64,000 nucleotides of DNA from CAIQJJ01 sp964606085 (GTDB lineage: Bacteria > Chloroflexota > Anaerolineae > Anaerolineales > UBA4823), in the NCBI GenBank assembly GCA_964606085.1, contig CAZSFD010000003.1, positions 1 to 64,000 of the forward strand, given 5' to 3'. Position numbers and translations under genes: made by a program. The notes beneath the pieces were generated by a model, which had not been told where the DNA came from, did no database searches, and saw nothing but the letters and a program-made list of their open reading frames with translations. This document shows positions 17,401 through 24,313 of this stretch, piece after piece (within the stretch, counting starts at the first letter, position 1; every line of letters begins with the position of its first letter).

Positions 17401-18004
17401 GTGGAAAACCGGTTTCGACGAGTGGGTGCGCAAACCCGAAGCGCAGGAGTTGATTGATTTCAGCATCTTCTTCGATTTTCGCACCGTCTATGGCGACGCC
17501 GACCTGTCCCACGATCTGCGCCGCTACATCCACCAACAACTGCAAGATGCGCCGGGCTTTTTCCCCTTCTTCGCCCGCAACGCCCTCACCTTCAAACCGC
17601 CCTTCCGCCTGTTGGGGGGTGTCTACCTGGGCGGTGAACCCGCCGGGCAGATCAACCTGAAAGACGCCGCCATGCCCATCGTCAGCTTCGCCCGCCTCTA
17701 TGCCCTGCGCCATCAAATCAACCAGACGCACACCCTCGAACGCCTCGCAGCCCTGGCCGAGCGCGGCATCCTCCTGCCCGCCAGCCGCGACGAGATCAGC
17801 GCCGCCTACGATTTTTTAATGCGCCTGCGTCTGCAGAATCAATTGGCGGCCCTGGGTGAGGGCCGCCAACCGGATAATCTGATCCAGCCGGGTCGGCTGG
17901 GCTATATCGAACAAGAGTTGCTCAAACAGGCTTTTGCCCAAATTGCCGCCGTGCAGAAAAAGGTGGGATACGATTTTCTCGGCGGCGCGGCGCAGAGCGT
18001 TTAA
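14402..18004 (+). CDS. Multidomain PHP - Cache - PAS - CBS - DUF294 nucleotidyltransferase protein
   Basis: 1200 residues. Residues 1-237: PHP phosphoesterase (HTHSTLSDGE, TLTDHNT, VFLAHPLL, SAGTDVHA). About 242-253: peptide LPHPGPLPKGEGE encoded by a palindromic repeat. About 263-288: membrane helix. 294-440: sCache_2 sensor (DYFWLQDG, MHPYRPDLNGQDVS, GWIIGTGLYLDDV). 453-473: second helix. 489-595: PAS, with a second PAS-like stretch after it. 738-850: CBS pair. 929-945: GSQGRQEQTLFTDQDN of the DUF294 nucleotidyltransferase, then its C-terminal helical domain to 1195. It reads as an extracytoplasmic ligand sensor driving a cytoplasmic nucleotidyltransferase, with an extra N-terminal phosphoesterase. 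The PHP part may be a separate ancestral gene. Internal initiation at a TTG just after the repeat cannot be excluded. Confidence 0.85.
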   Translation: MTTRVNLHTHSTLSDGELTPEALADRLARDGVRFATLTDHNTVDGLTRFEQTARSRGVGVIAGVELTIQPPPGCTGELHLLGYGFEPAHPELIATLHSLGQPQRQEVHSIANSVHKGHAPESAAPAGILTAADAIALIHRAGGRVFLAHPLLFEPDFAALDARLAELKALGLDGIEALYADFTRQQQTRLCELADRHGLLVSAGTDVHAASASTFGFDMPRADWVKFREAVFAAPNKIFTAHLPHPGPLPKGEGERAFRRRYFILRILLPTALAIGLFLAVIWGLILPSFENSLLERKRELIRELTNAAWSILASYEADERAGLLTRAEAQTRAKAQIEALRYGPDGKDYFWLQDGAPRIVMHPYRPDLNGQDVSAFTDPNGVRLFVEFARLVERQGEGYLDYVWQWQDDPDRLEPKESYVKGFAPWGWIIGTGLYLDDVNAEIAAIETRLVNAALLISAVVIALLGFVVQQSLRIEQQRREVEAGLRQSTERYQALVEATSEGTLLVLAGRCRYANPTFLALTGYTLSQLDLLEPEDLLPEETRNRIFGKNPISFEGSLQHADGRTIECLLAFNPIRFAGQEGWILLARELAAPAAFVPGVAEMAEAAPLAVFRARAARRAAFIHLNAAARALLPAETTALADLFADPAEFDQFMRQLHEKGEAHGHLLHLATPDAAARFLALDARLSRDAADAPLMDGVLQDVTAARKAEAERAELVERLQASLLFLHEPVGRLGRDAFTCDLETPIAALARQMTARNATAALVTADHAVIGIITDADLRARALAGDAGLNAAVCTIMSAPITRISERALIYEALMRMEEKGVQHLAVEDENGQIVSLVDYKSLIQFQRYGAIVLTRQISRAENAEAVARGVSQTPPLIRALVESGARPRQVTRALSGVCNAATERLIEQAIAQLGPPPAPFAFIAMGSQGRQEQTLFTDQDNGIIFASPPGADPAQLGAYFLQLGEYVSQGLAAAGYAACRGGVMASQPRWCRSLAAWKTGFDEWVRKPEAQELIDFSIFFDFRTVYGDADLSHDLRRYIHQQLQDAPGFFPFFARNALTFKPPFRLLGGVYLGGEPAGQINLKDAAMPIVSFARLYALRHQINQTHTLERLAALAERGILLPASRDEISAAYDFLMRLRLQNQLAALGEGRQPDNLIQPGRLGYIEQELLKQAFAQIAAVQKKVGYDFLGGAAQSV
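15142..15162. repeat. Palindromic repeat within the reading frame at the PHP/sensor junction
   Basis: CCCTCTCCC (15142-15150), AAA, GGGAGAGGG (15154-15162): a perfect 9-bp hairpin within the wider repeat starting at 15131. Its translation LPHPGPLPKGEGE is well known from many unrelated genomes as a repeat-encoded peptide. It separates the PHP domain from the membrane sensor part of the 1200-residue protein. Confidence 0.75.
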
Positions 18005-19731
18005 TCCACTTCTAAATCGAATAGCACATCTTCGAGGGTTTCGAGCAGTTCAAACATATCGTCGGCCTGGCCGTGGGCCTGCGCGTCTGCGATGCGTTCG
18101 AGCAGCCCGGCAAGCGACTGGCGGTCTTCGTCGTCCAGGTCATCGCCGGCCAGCAGGGCTTCGGCGCGGCGCAGCAGCACGGTTGATTCTGCGGGGATTT
18201 CGAGTTCTTCGCCGTCTTCCATCTCTTCAGCGGCCCAATCGCGGGCAGCCAAAATTTCGGCTTCGCTCATGCGGGCGCGCGACGCTTCCACCGTGATCGA
18301 TTCTTCGCGATTTCCTGTGCGGTCGCGGGCGACCACCTTCAGCATACCGTTGACATCCAGGTCGAACTGCACGGTGATTTCGGGCGGCTCGCCGGCGCGC
18401 GGCGATTTCAAATCGCTGATCAGGAAGTTGCCCAGGGGGGTGTTGTGCGAGGCGATGGGGTGTTCGCCCTGGTAAACCTCCACCCGAATGCTATCTTGAT
18501 CGGGATACAGCGCATAGAATTTTTCTTCACGGCTGGTGGGGATGGTGGTATTGCGCCGGATCAGGCTCTTGAATTGATCTGAAATGATTTGCCCGCCAAG
18601 CACCGTGGCGGTGGCGATGCCGAGCGAATGCGGCGTGACGTCTACCAAAATGGCGTCAATCGGTTCGCCAGCGATGATGGCGGCCTGCACGCCCGCTCCC
18701 AGGGCCACAGCTTCTTCGGGGTTGATTGACATTTGCGGCTCGATGCCGATTTCGTCGGCCAGCAGTTCCCACACGGCGGGGATGTAACTCGACCCACCCA
18801 CCAGCAGCACCTGCTGAATGGCGTCGGCGGTGACGTTGGCATCGGCCAGCACCTGGCGCACGGAATCGAGCGTTTCGTCGAGTTTGGGCTGGATCAGGCG
18901 CACAAAATCGCTGCGGCTGGCTTCGTATTCAAGGTGCAGTGGCACGCCGTTTTTCTCGGCGATGTATTCTTCTTTGACCCAGGTGTAGGGGTGCGCCGAA
19001 AGCTGGATTTTAGCCGTCTCAGCCGCGCGTAGCAGCCTGGCCCAGGCGCGGCGATCCTGGCGCAAATTGATGTTGTGCAGGCCGTCAAACCAGGTGGCGA
19101 TCTCTTCGGCCAACATCTGGTCGAAATCATCGCCGCCAAGCTGGGTGTTGCCGTGGCTGGCGCGCACTTCTACGATGCCGCCCATCAATTCGACCAGCGA
19201 GACGTCGAAGGTGCCGCCGCCCAGGTCGTACACCAGCACCATCTCATCTTCGATCTGGTTGAGGCCATAGGCCAGGGCGGCCGCGGTGGGTTCGTTGATG
19301 ATGCGGCGCACGTTGAATCCGGCGATGCGCCCGGCGTCGTGGGTGGCCTGGCGGGCGGCGTCGGTGAAATAAGCCGGGACGGTAATGACCACATCGCTGG
19401 CCGGTTCGCCCAGGTGACGTTCGGCGATGCCTTTCAATTCCCGCAAAATAAAGGCCGAAACCTGCGGCGGGGTAAATTCCTGCCCGCCCATGCGCACACG
19501 GGCGTCGCTGCCCATCTTGCGTTTGATCGAGCGCACGGTGTTATCGGGGTCAAGCACAAACTGGTTGCGCGCCGGGGTGCCTACCAGCCATTGCTGGGTG
19601 GCTTCGGCATAGCCCACCACCGAAGGGATGATGCGTTCGCTGCCATTGGGCAGCATGATCGGCGCGCCATTTTGGACGATGGAAACGCCCGAATTGGTTG
19701 TGCCGAGGTCAATGCCAACGATCTTGCTCAC
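18001..19731 (-). CDS. Hsp70-family chaperone (DnaK-like) in a dedicated operon
   Basis: 576 residues from a GTG start at 19731 chosen for the AGGAGT ribosome site 7 bases upstream. The ATPase domain is complete: IVGIDLGTTNSGVSI, VITVPAYFTDAARQATHDAGRIAG, RIINEPTAAALAYG, DLGGGTFDVSL, LLVGGSSYIP. A substrate-binding beta domain follows (VTPHSLGIAT, PLGNFLISDL, VQFDLDVNGMLKV). The C-terminal helical lid is short and ends in an acidic tail rather than EEVD-like. Last gene of a chaperone operon after TPR, J-like and GrpE genes, so probably a specialised Hsp70 system rather than the main DnaK. Its stop codon overlaps that of the convergent 1200-residue gene. Confidence 0.93.
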   Translation of the reverse strand: MSKIVGIDLGTTNSGVSIVQNGAPIMLPNGSERIIPSVVGYAEATQQWLVGTPARNQFVLDPDNTVRSIKRKMGSDARVRMGGQEFTPPQVSAFILRELKGIAERHLGEPASDVVITVPAYFTDAARQATHDAGRIAGFNVRRIINEPTAAALAYGLNQIEDEMVLVYDLGGGTFDVSLVELMGGIVEVRASHGNTQLGGDDFDQMLAEEIATWFDGLHNINLRQDRRAWARLLRAAETAKIQLSAHPYTWVKEEYIAEKNGVPLHLEYEASRSDFVRLIQPKLDETLDSVRQVLADANVTADAIQQVLLVGGSSYIPAVWELLADEIGIEPQMSINPEEAVALGAGVQAAIIAGEPIDAILVDVTPHSLGIATATVLGGQIISDQFKSLIRRNTTIPTSREEKFYALYPDQDSIRVEVYQGEHPIASHNTPLGNFLISDLKSPRAGEPPEITVQFDLDVNGMLKVVARDRTGNREESITVEASRARMSEAEILAARDWAAEEMEDGEELEIPAESTVLLRRAEALLAGDDLDDEDRQSLAGLLERIADAQAHGQADDMFELLETLEDVLFDLEVD

Positions 19732-19757
19732 AGTAATACTCCTGAATATGAAAATAG

Positions 19758-19808
19758 CGTAGGGCGAAGTTTGCCCTGATGGGGTGGCGGATGCCATCCG
19801 CCCTTACG
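19758..19808. repeat. Interspersed repeat B, copy 1 (inside the chaperone operon)
   Basis: Contains GGCGGAT (19786-19792), GCC, ATCCGCC (19796-19802), flanked by GTAGGGCG on the left and CCTTACG on the right. The same core with GTAGGG/CCCTAC ends occurs at 50200-50236 and 61511-61572. It lies between the grpE-like and dnaK-like genes and may process or weaken the transcript there. Confidence 0.6.
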
Positions 19809-19846
19809 AATAACCGATGCAGAATAGGCGCATGTCGCGCGTCATC

Positions 19847-20527
19847 TTATTTCGCCGGGCGGTAGACGATCACCTCGGCGAAGCGGATCACGCCTGCCGG
19901 GGAGCGGTAGCCGCGCCGTTCCTCGCTGACGATCAGGTTGGGTGTGGCGCTGAGGCCCGCCGGAAGCTGCGCCGAGGTGCCAACCGCCACGTGCAAATAG
20001 GGGTCGAAGGTCTGCCCTACGCTGGGGATGGGGGTGACGCCGCCGGTTTCGAGGATGGCCAGCAGGCGTTGGCGTACCAGGTTCAGGCCGTCCAGCCAGC
20101 CAGCCAACATGGCCCGGTCAGCCGGTGAGACAAGGGCGGCTTGCTGTGGGGTCAGGTTGGGCAGGTGGGCGGCGCGGTCGCGGGTTTGCAGGTAGCGCTG
20201 ACCGCTGGCGATGGCGTGTTCGAGGCCGTCAAGGGCCGGCAGGATCGCTTCGAGGGTGTCTTTCTGAGCTGCGGCGGCCCGTTCGTCGGCCAGGGTTTCA
20301 AGCAGGCGGGCGGTCTGTTCTTGTGAAGCCTGTGCCTGCGCCAACGCCTGTTTGACCTGGGCCGCCTGTTCTTCGGCCAGCAGGTTGGCTTTGTGCTGCG
20401 TTTTGCCCATTTTGCGGATTTCCTGTTCGAGGCTGGCAGAGTCGCTGGCTGGCGGCGGCGGGGTGGATGCCTCCACGCGGTGCAGCAGGCGCGCCAGCGT
20501 ATCCCACACTTGACGGCGATCACTCAT
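19847..20527 (-). CDS. grpE: GrpE-like nucleotide exchange factor
   Basis: 226 residues. The N-terminal half is a long charged coiled coil (about 35-85, rich in Q, A and E), followed by a helical pair with DTLEAILPALDGLEHAI, as in GrpE. The C-terminal beta wing is GQTFDPYLHVAVGTSAQLPAG and VSEERRGYRSPAGVIRFAEVIVYRP, matching the GrpE pattern (F(D)P..HEA; GY...G...R...V.V). It would release ADP from the Hsp70 encoded next. The canonical GrpE 'HEA' is HVA here. Six bases separate it from the J-like gene. Confidence 0.85.
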   Translation of the reverse strand: MSDRRQVWDTLARLLHRVEASTPPPPASDSASLEQEIRKMGKTQHKANLLAEEQAAQVKQALAQAQASQEQTARLLETLADERAAAAQKDTLEAILPALDGLEHAIASGQRYLQTRDRAAHLPNLTPQQAALVSPADRAMLAGWLDGLNLVRQRLLAILETGGVTPIPSVGQTFDPYLHVAVGTSAQLPAGLSATPNLIVSEERRGYRSPAGVIRFAEVIVYRPAK

Positions 20528-20533
20528 CGGCGG

Positions 20534-20926
20534 CTACCCCTGTAGTGGACGAAAATCTTCGTCGAATTGGCTGCGCCCCAGGTCGCCATGCGTTTGCAGC
20601 AGCAGCCAGATGTCCTGGGGGTCGAAATCGAGCTCCAGTTTGCGGCGGCGTTTGCGTGGCTGCCAGGCAGGCGGCGGCTGGAAAAGGAACAGGTCGGTTT
20701 CGGTTTTGCTTTCTGCGCTGTTGAGTTTTTCGTAGGCGGCGCGGATCAGTTTGAATGCCTGGGGGTTGGTTTCGGGAGAGTATTGGCGCACCAAGCTGAA
20801 GTAGGCGCGTTTGACCTCGTTGAGCGAAGCGCGGCGTTCGAGGCCCAACACCGCATAAGGGTCGGAACTGGTCAGGTTAGGCTGGCGTGTCGGGGCGTTG
20901 CGTTCTGGCGGGTTGTCTTCGGTCAT
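20534..20926 (-). CDS. J-domain-like protein lacking the HPD motif
   Basis: 130 residues. Residues about 21-70 match a J domain: DPYAVLGLERRASLNEVKRAYFSLVRQYSPETNP then AFKLIRAAYEKL. The loop that should read HPD reads SPE (in RQYSPETNP). HPD is the part of a J protein that triggers Hsp70 ATP hydrolysis. The rest is a short basic stretch (RKRRRK) and an acidic tail. There is no zinc-finger or substrate-binding domain. It sits between the TPR and GrpE genes (gaps of 3 and 6 bases), so it belongs to this Hsp70 system. It may be a scaffold or a modified J partner. Confidence 0.8.
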   Translation of the reverse strand: MTEDNPPERNAPTRQPNLTSSDPYAVLGLERRASLNEVKRAYFSLVRQYSPETNPQAFKLIRAAYEKLNSAESKTETDLFLFQPPPAWQPRKRRRKLELDFDPQDIWLLLQTHGDLGRSQFDEDFRPLQG

Positions 20927-20929
20927 GGG

Positions 20930-23146
20930 TTAATCATCCTCGATAATGTCGTTGAGCAAGTCGAGCAGGCTGCCCATATCGCCAGGGTCGCCCATGCCCA
21001 GGAAGGGGTTGAACAGGCTGCCCATGCGCGAGGCGAAAGCGCGCGCCATTTGCACACGTTCAAGCAATTCGTTATCTTTCGTGCGGCGGGCGATGCGTTC
21101 GGCCTCAGAAAAGTGCTGGCGGCCGGTACGCTGGTTGCCCTGGCGCGACTCAATGATGCCCATCCACAGGTGCGCCTGGCCGGGTAACTGCCCGATCTCG
21201 ATGGCTTTTTGCAGGTAGCTGATCGCCAGGGCTGCATCTACATGACTGGCCATTTCGCCGAGCATGACATAGATATTGTCCTCGGGCGTAGCTTTCTCAA
21301 TGGCGCGGTCAATCCAGCGTTGCGCTGGTTGTTTGTACCGGTTTTTGAGCAATGCCAGGGCCATTGCGACATAAAAATCGGTGGGGATTTTACCAAAGCG
21401 CTGCTCGGCCTGGACAACCCTCTGCCAGGCGTCGTCGAAGCGTTCCGTGCGCAGCAACATGCCAATCAGACTGGCGTAATCATCGAATTCTGCGGCGTGC
21501 GCGAGTATTTGCTGAATGTAATGCTGCGCCAACTCTTCTTCTTCCAACTCGATGTAGCATTCGACCAGGTAAACCAGGGTGGGGATGTGATGCGGGCGAA
21601 ATTCGAGCGCTTTTTGGTAATTGGGAATGGCCTGTTGATAGTGATCCCACGAGAAATCAATTTCGGCGCGGTCGAAGTACCATTCGGCCAATGCCTGGCG
21701 CACCTGATGATTTTTGGGCTCCAGTTCAAGCGCCTGCTCCCAATACTTTTTAGCCTGTAGCTTGTCGTACCAGGGCGAATCTTCATCGCGGAAATAGGCT
21801 TCGCCGAGGCGAAGCAGCGCGGGGATGTGTTTGGGGTCGCGTTCGAGCAGGCGTTCCAACTCGTTGCGGGCGGCTTGCAGGCGTCCATAGCCCATCAGGC
21901 TGTTAGCCAGGGCCAGGCGGATGTCGAGGTTGTCGGGCGCCCATTTGATGGCCTGCTGGTAGGTGCGGCTGACTTCCTCATATTCCCCGGCTTGGTGGTA
22001 ACACTCGGCAGTATGCTGCCACAGGCGCGCCACCTGGGCATCGCTGAGGGCATCGGGGTGGTCGGCGCGGCGTGGGCGGCGGCGCAGGGCTTCGCGCCAG
22101 GCTTCGCCGGCTTTTTGGTATTGCTCGGCTTTTTCGTAGGCCAGAGCCAGGTTGTAGGCCAGGCGGAAATTGGAGTCATCCAGCGTTACGGCAGTTTCCC
22201 AGTGCAATTGGGCTTCTTGCCAGCGGTTGGCGGTGGCGGCCTGGTAGCCAAGCTGCTGGTGGATTTGCGCCAGCAACTCGTCGAGGGCTTTATCGTCGGA
22301 GCGGTGGCGTTTGGCTTCCTGGGCGGCGGCGAGGGCGGTTTGTACGTCGCCCTGTTGCAGCAGGTCTTCGGCGCGGCGGTGGTAGAGTTCGGCCAGATTG
22401 CCTTGCAGCCGCGCGGTGCGCAGCCCGACCTGGTAGGCGGCTTCCCATTCGCGGCGGGCGGTGTCGAAATCTTCGGTTTGGGCGGCCAGGGCGCCGCGGT
22501 AAAAGTAGGCTACGCCCTGTTCGACGGGCGTGGCCAGCCCGGCGCGTGCCTGTGCCAGCCCGGCCAGGGTGCCGACGCGGTCGCCTGAATCGTAGGAGAC
22601 CAGTGTGTGCCAGAGCATAGGCGAATCGGGTTGCAGGGTGTAAGGGCGGCGGCGGAAGGCACTGGCCGAAAGCAGCATGGCCTGTTCGTCGGTTGTCAGG
22701 GTTTTCCAGGTGGGGGCGGCGGCGGGTTCCTGGCCGTTTTGCAGCAGGGCCAGGGCCAGCGGGTAAGCGGCGCGGCGGGCAAATGGCCCGGCTGCCCGCA
22801 CGGCCATCTGGTAGGCGGCGAGTGCGCCAGGCAGGTCGTTCAGGCGGTGTCTGGCCAGGCCGAGATGGTAGGCGTAGCCGGGGTCGTCTGGCAGGTAAGC
22901 CGCGGCGGTTTGCAGATGCGCCAGGCCCATGGCAGGGTTGCCGCCATAAAATAATGCCAGGCCGAGGCGAGAATGGCCTTCAGCCAACATTGCGACGGGG
23001 CGCAGGTTGGCGGGGATTTTCTCCCAGGTTTGAATGGCCTTTTCGTAGTCTTTTTGGCGAAAGGCTTTCAGGCCATTGCTGGTAAGCGCATCCACGCTTT
23101 GCGAAAGGCTGGCTTGTTTCTGTTGAAGTTTCTTTTTCTTGGGCAT
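20930..23146 (-). CDS. Large tetratricopeptide-repeat (TPR) protein, first gene of the chaperone operon
   Basis: 738 residues from the ATG at 23146 (MPKKKKLQQKQ...). Nearly the whole length is TPR helices, for example GLKAFRQKDYEKAIQTWEKI, LGLARHRLNDLPGALAAYQMA and RLAYNLALAYEKAEQYQKAGEAW. The C-terminus is Met/Gly-rich and acidic (SLFNPFLGMGDPGDMGSLL, IIEDD), not unlike Hsp70 client-binding tails. No signal peptide. TPR proteins are docking platforms, and the position upstream of J-like, GrpE and Hsp70 genes suggests that it presents clients or complexes to this Hsp70. The longer upstream frame is a shadow of the divergent regulator gene. TATAAT (complement of 23181-23186) is its likely -10. 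Confidence 0.88.
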   Translation of the reverse strand: MPKKKKLQQKQASLSQSVDALTSNGLKAFRQKDYEKAIQTWEKIPANLRPVAMLAEGHSRLGLALFYGGNPAMGLAHLQTAAAYLPDDPGYAYHLGLARHRLNDLPGALAAYQMAVRAAGPFARRAAYPLALALLQNGQEPAAAPTWKTLTTDEQAMLLSASAFRRRPYTLQPDSPMLWHTLVSYDSGDRVGTLAGLAQARAGLATPVEQGVAYFYRGALAAQTEDFDTARREWEAAYQVGLRTARLQGNLAELYHRRAEDLLQQGDVQTALAAAQEAKRHRSDDKALDELLAQIHQQLGYQAATANRWQEAQLHWETAVTLDDSNFRLAYNLALAYEKAEQYQKAGEAWREALRRRPRRADHPDALSDAQVARLWQHTAECYHQAGEYEEVSRTYQQAIKWAPDNLDIRLALANSLMGYGRLQAARNELERLLERDPKHIPALLRLGEAYFRDEDSPWYDKLQAKKYWEQALELEPKNHQVRQALAEWYFDRAEIDFSWDHYQQAIPNYQKALEFRPHHIPTLVYLVECYIELEEEELAQHYIQQILAHAAEFDDYASLIGMLLRTERFDDAWQRVVQAEQRFGKIPTDFYVAMALALLKNRYKQPAQRWIDRAIEKATPEDNIYVMLGEMASHVDAALAISYLQKAIEIGQLPGQAHLWMGIIESRQGNQRTGRQHFSEAERIARRTKDNELLERVQMARAFASRMGSLFNPFLGMGDPGDMGSLLDLLNDIIEDD

Positions 23147-23180
23147 TAAGGTAAAGATTCCTTGCAAAAACCAAAAAGTC

Positions 23181-23227
23181 ATTATACCGCAGCGCCCGAA
23201 TCCTGACCTGGTTCGACAAGGTATAAT
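23181..23227. promoter_or_regulatory. Divergent promoter region between the chaperone operon and the LacI-type gene
   Basis: A minus-strand TATAAT (complement of 23181-23186) points to the TPR gene with a leader of about 30 bases. A plus-strand TATAAT at 23222-23227 lies 9 bases before the regulator's ATG at 23237, giving a nearly leaderless mRNA. The -35 boxes are poor on both sides. The shared 45-base region would let the LacI-type protein act on both genes, but no clear operator palindrome is visible. Confidence 0.45.
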
Positions 23228-23236
23228 TCTAGCTAT

Positions 23237-24253
23237 ATGACTGCCACGATTAAAGATATTGCTCATCTGGCCGGGGTCTCCATCAAGACCGTCTCGCGTG
23301 TGATCAACAACGAACCGCACGTCACCGATGAGACGCGGGCGCGTGTTCAGGCCGCTGTCCGCGCCGCCGGCTACACCCCCAATCTCTCGGCGCGGCGGTT
23401 GGTGCAGCAGCGCTCGTATATGATTTGCATCCTCGCCTACCCGGGTTACTACCAGGCCGCTTCGGGGGCGCTGCCCAAGATTATGAGCATTGGGTACGAA
23501 GAAGGTTACGATATCCTGTTCGAGCCATATTACCCGACGCGCAAGGCGTCCAAAGACCGCCTCTCCGATCTGGTCAACGGGCGGCGTTTCGATGGCTTTA
23601 TCACCACGCCCCCTTGCGATCAGGATGATTTTGTGGCCGAATTGATGACGACGTACAAAATCCCCCTGGTGCAGATCAACCCGCTCAATCGTTCGGACGC
23701 CATTCCCTGCGTGCTGCCCGACGATCTGCGTGGCGCACAGTTGGCTGTCAAACACTTGATCGAACTCGGCCATCGGCGCATTGCCTGTTTGATGGGGCCG
23801 CGCAATATGCGCGCCAGTTTTGACCGCTTCGAGGGCTATCGCATGTCGCTCGAAGCGGCGGGCATCTCGTTCGACCCGGCGCGGGTGCAAGACAGCGAGT
23901 TCACCTACGATGGCGGTTATACAGCCATGCAATTGCTGTTGGCGTTACAACCGCCCCCCACGGCCATTTACGCCGCCAACGATGAGGCAGCTTATGGCGT
24001 ACTGTTTGCCGCCCAAGAGCGTGGGCTGCGCGTGCCAGCACAGCTTTCTGTTTGCGGCCACGAAGACCTGGTCTACTCCAAAACGATCTGGCCCGGCCTG
24101 ACCACCATTCACCAGCCGACCGATGAGATCACCGAACATGCCGTGCGCTTGCTGATCGCCCTCCTGAAAGGTCAGGAAATTGGGCCTGCGCAGTGTATTC
24201 TGCCGGCGCACCTGGTTGCACGCGGTTCAACAGCCCGTGTGGAGGGGGATTAA
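23237..24253 (+). CDS. LacI-family transcriptional regulator
   Basis: 338 residues. The N-terminal helix-turn-helix and hinge are classic: TIKDIAHLAGVSIKTVSRVIN, then VRAAGYTPNLSARRL. The sugar-binding-protein-like effector domain follows, with FDGFITTPP, HLIELGHRRIACLMGP, YAANDEAAYGVLFAAQERGL and CGHEDLVYSKTIWPGLTTIHQP, as in LacI/GalR proteins. Effector is unknown. It is divergent from the chaperone operon, not next to sugar genes, so it could regulate distant genes or the operon. A stem-loop at 24261-24288 follows the stop codon. Confidence 0.93.
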   Translation: MTATIKDIAHLAGVSIKTVSRVINNEPHVTDETRARVQAAVRAAGYTPNLSARRLVQQRSYMICILAYPGYYQAASGALPKIMSIGYEEGYDILFEPYYPTRKASKDRLSDLVNGRRFDGFITTPPCDQDDFVAELMTTYKIPLVQINPLNRSDAIPCVLPDDLRGAQLAVKHLIELGHRRIACLMGPRNMRASFDRFEGYRMSLEAAGISFDPARVQDSEFTYDGGYTAMQLLLALQPPPTAIYAANDEAAYGVLFAAQERGLRVPAQLSVCGHEDLVYSKTIWPGLTTIHQPTDEITEHAVRLLIALLKGQEIGPAQCILPAHLVARGSTARVEGD

Positions 24254-24260
24254 CCAACAA

Positions 24261-24288
24261 CGCCTTCAACCGGGGGCGATTGAAGGCG
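24261..24288. terminator. Hairpin between convergent LacI-type and GNAT genes
   Basis: CGCCTTCAA (24261-24269) pairs with TTGAAGGCG (24280-24288), loop of 10 bases. There is no U-run on either side, so termination strength is uncertain. Confidence 0.45.
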
Positions 24289-24313
24289 CTGGGTTGTAAG
24301 GCGGGGTAGATTC

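Noticed and set aside
23147..23932. Long minus-strand frame upstream of the TPR gene
   Set aside because: Shadow of the LacI-type gene; the TPR protein begins at 23146 with a Lys-rich N-terminus and its own -10 box.
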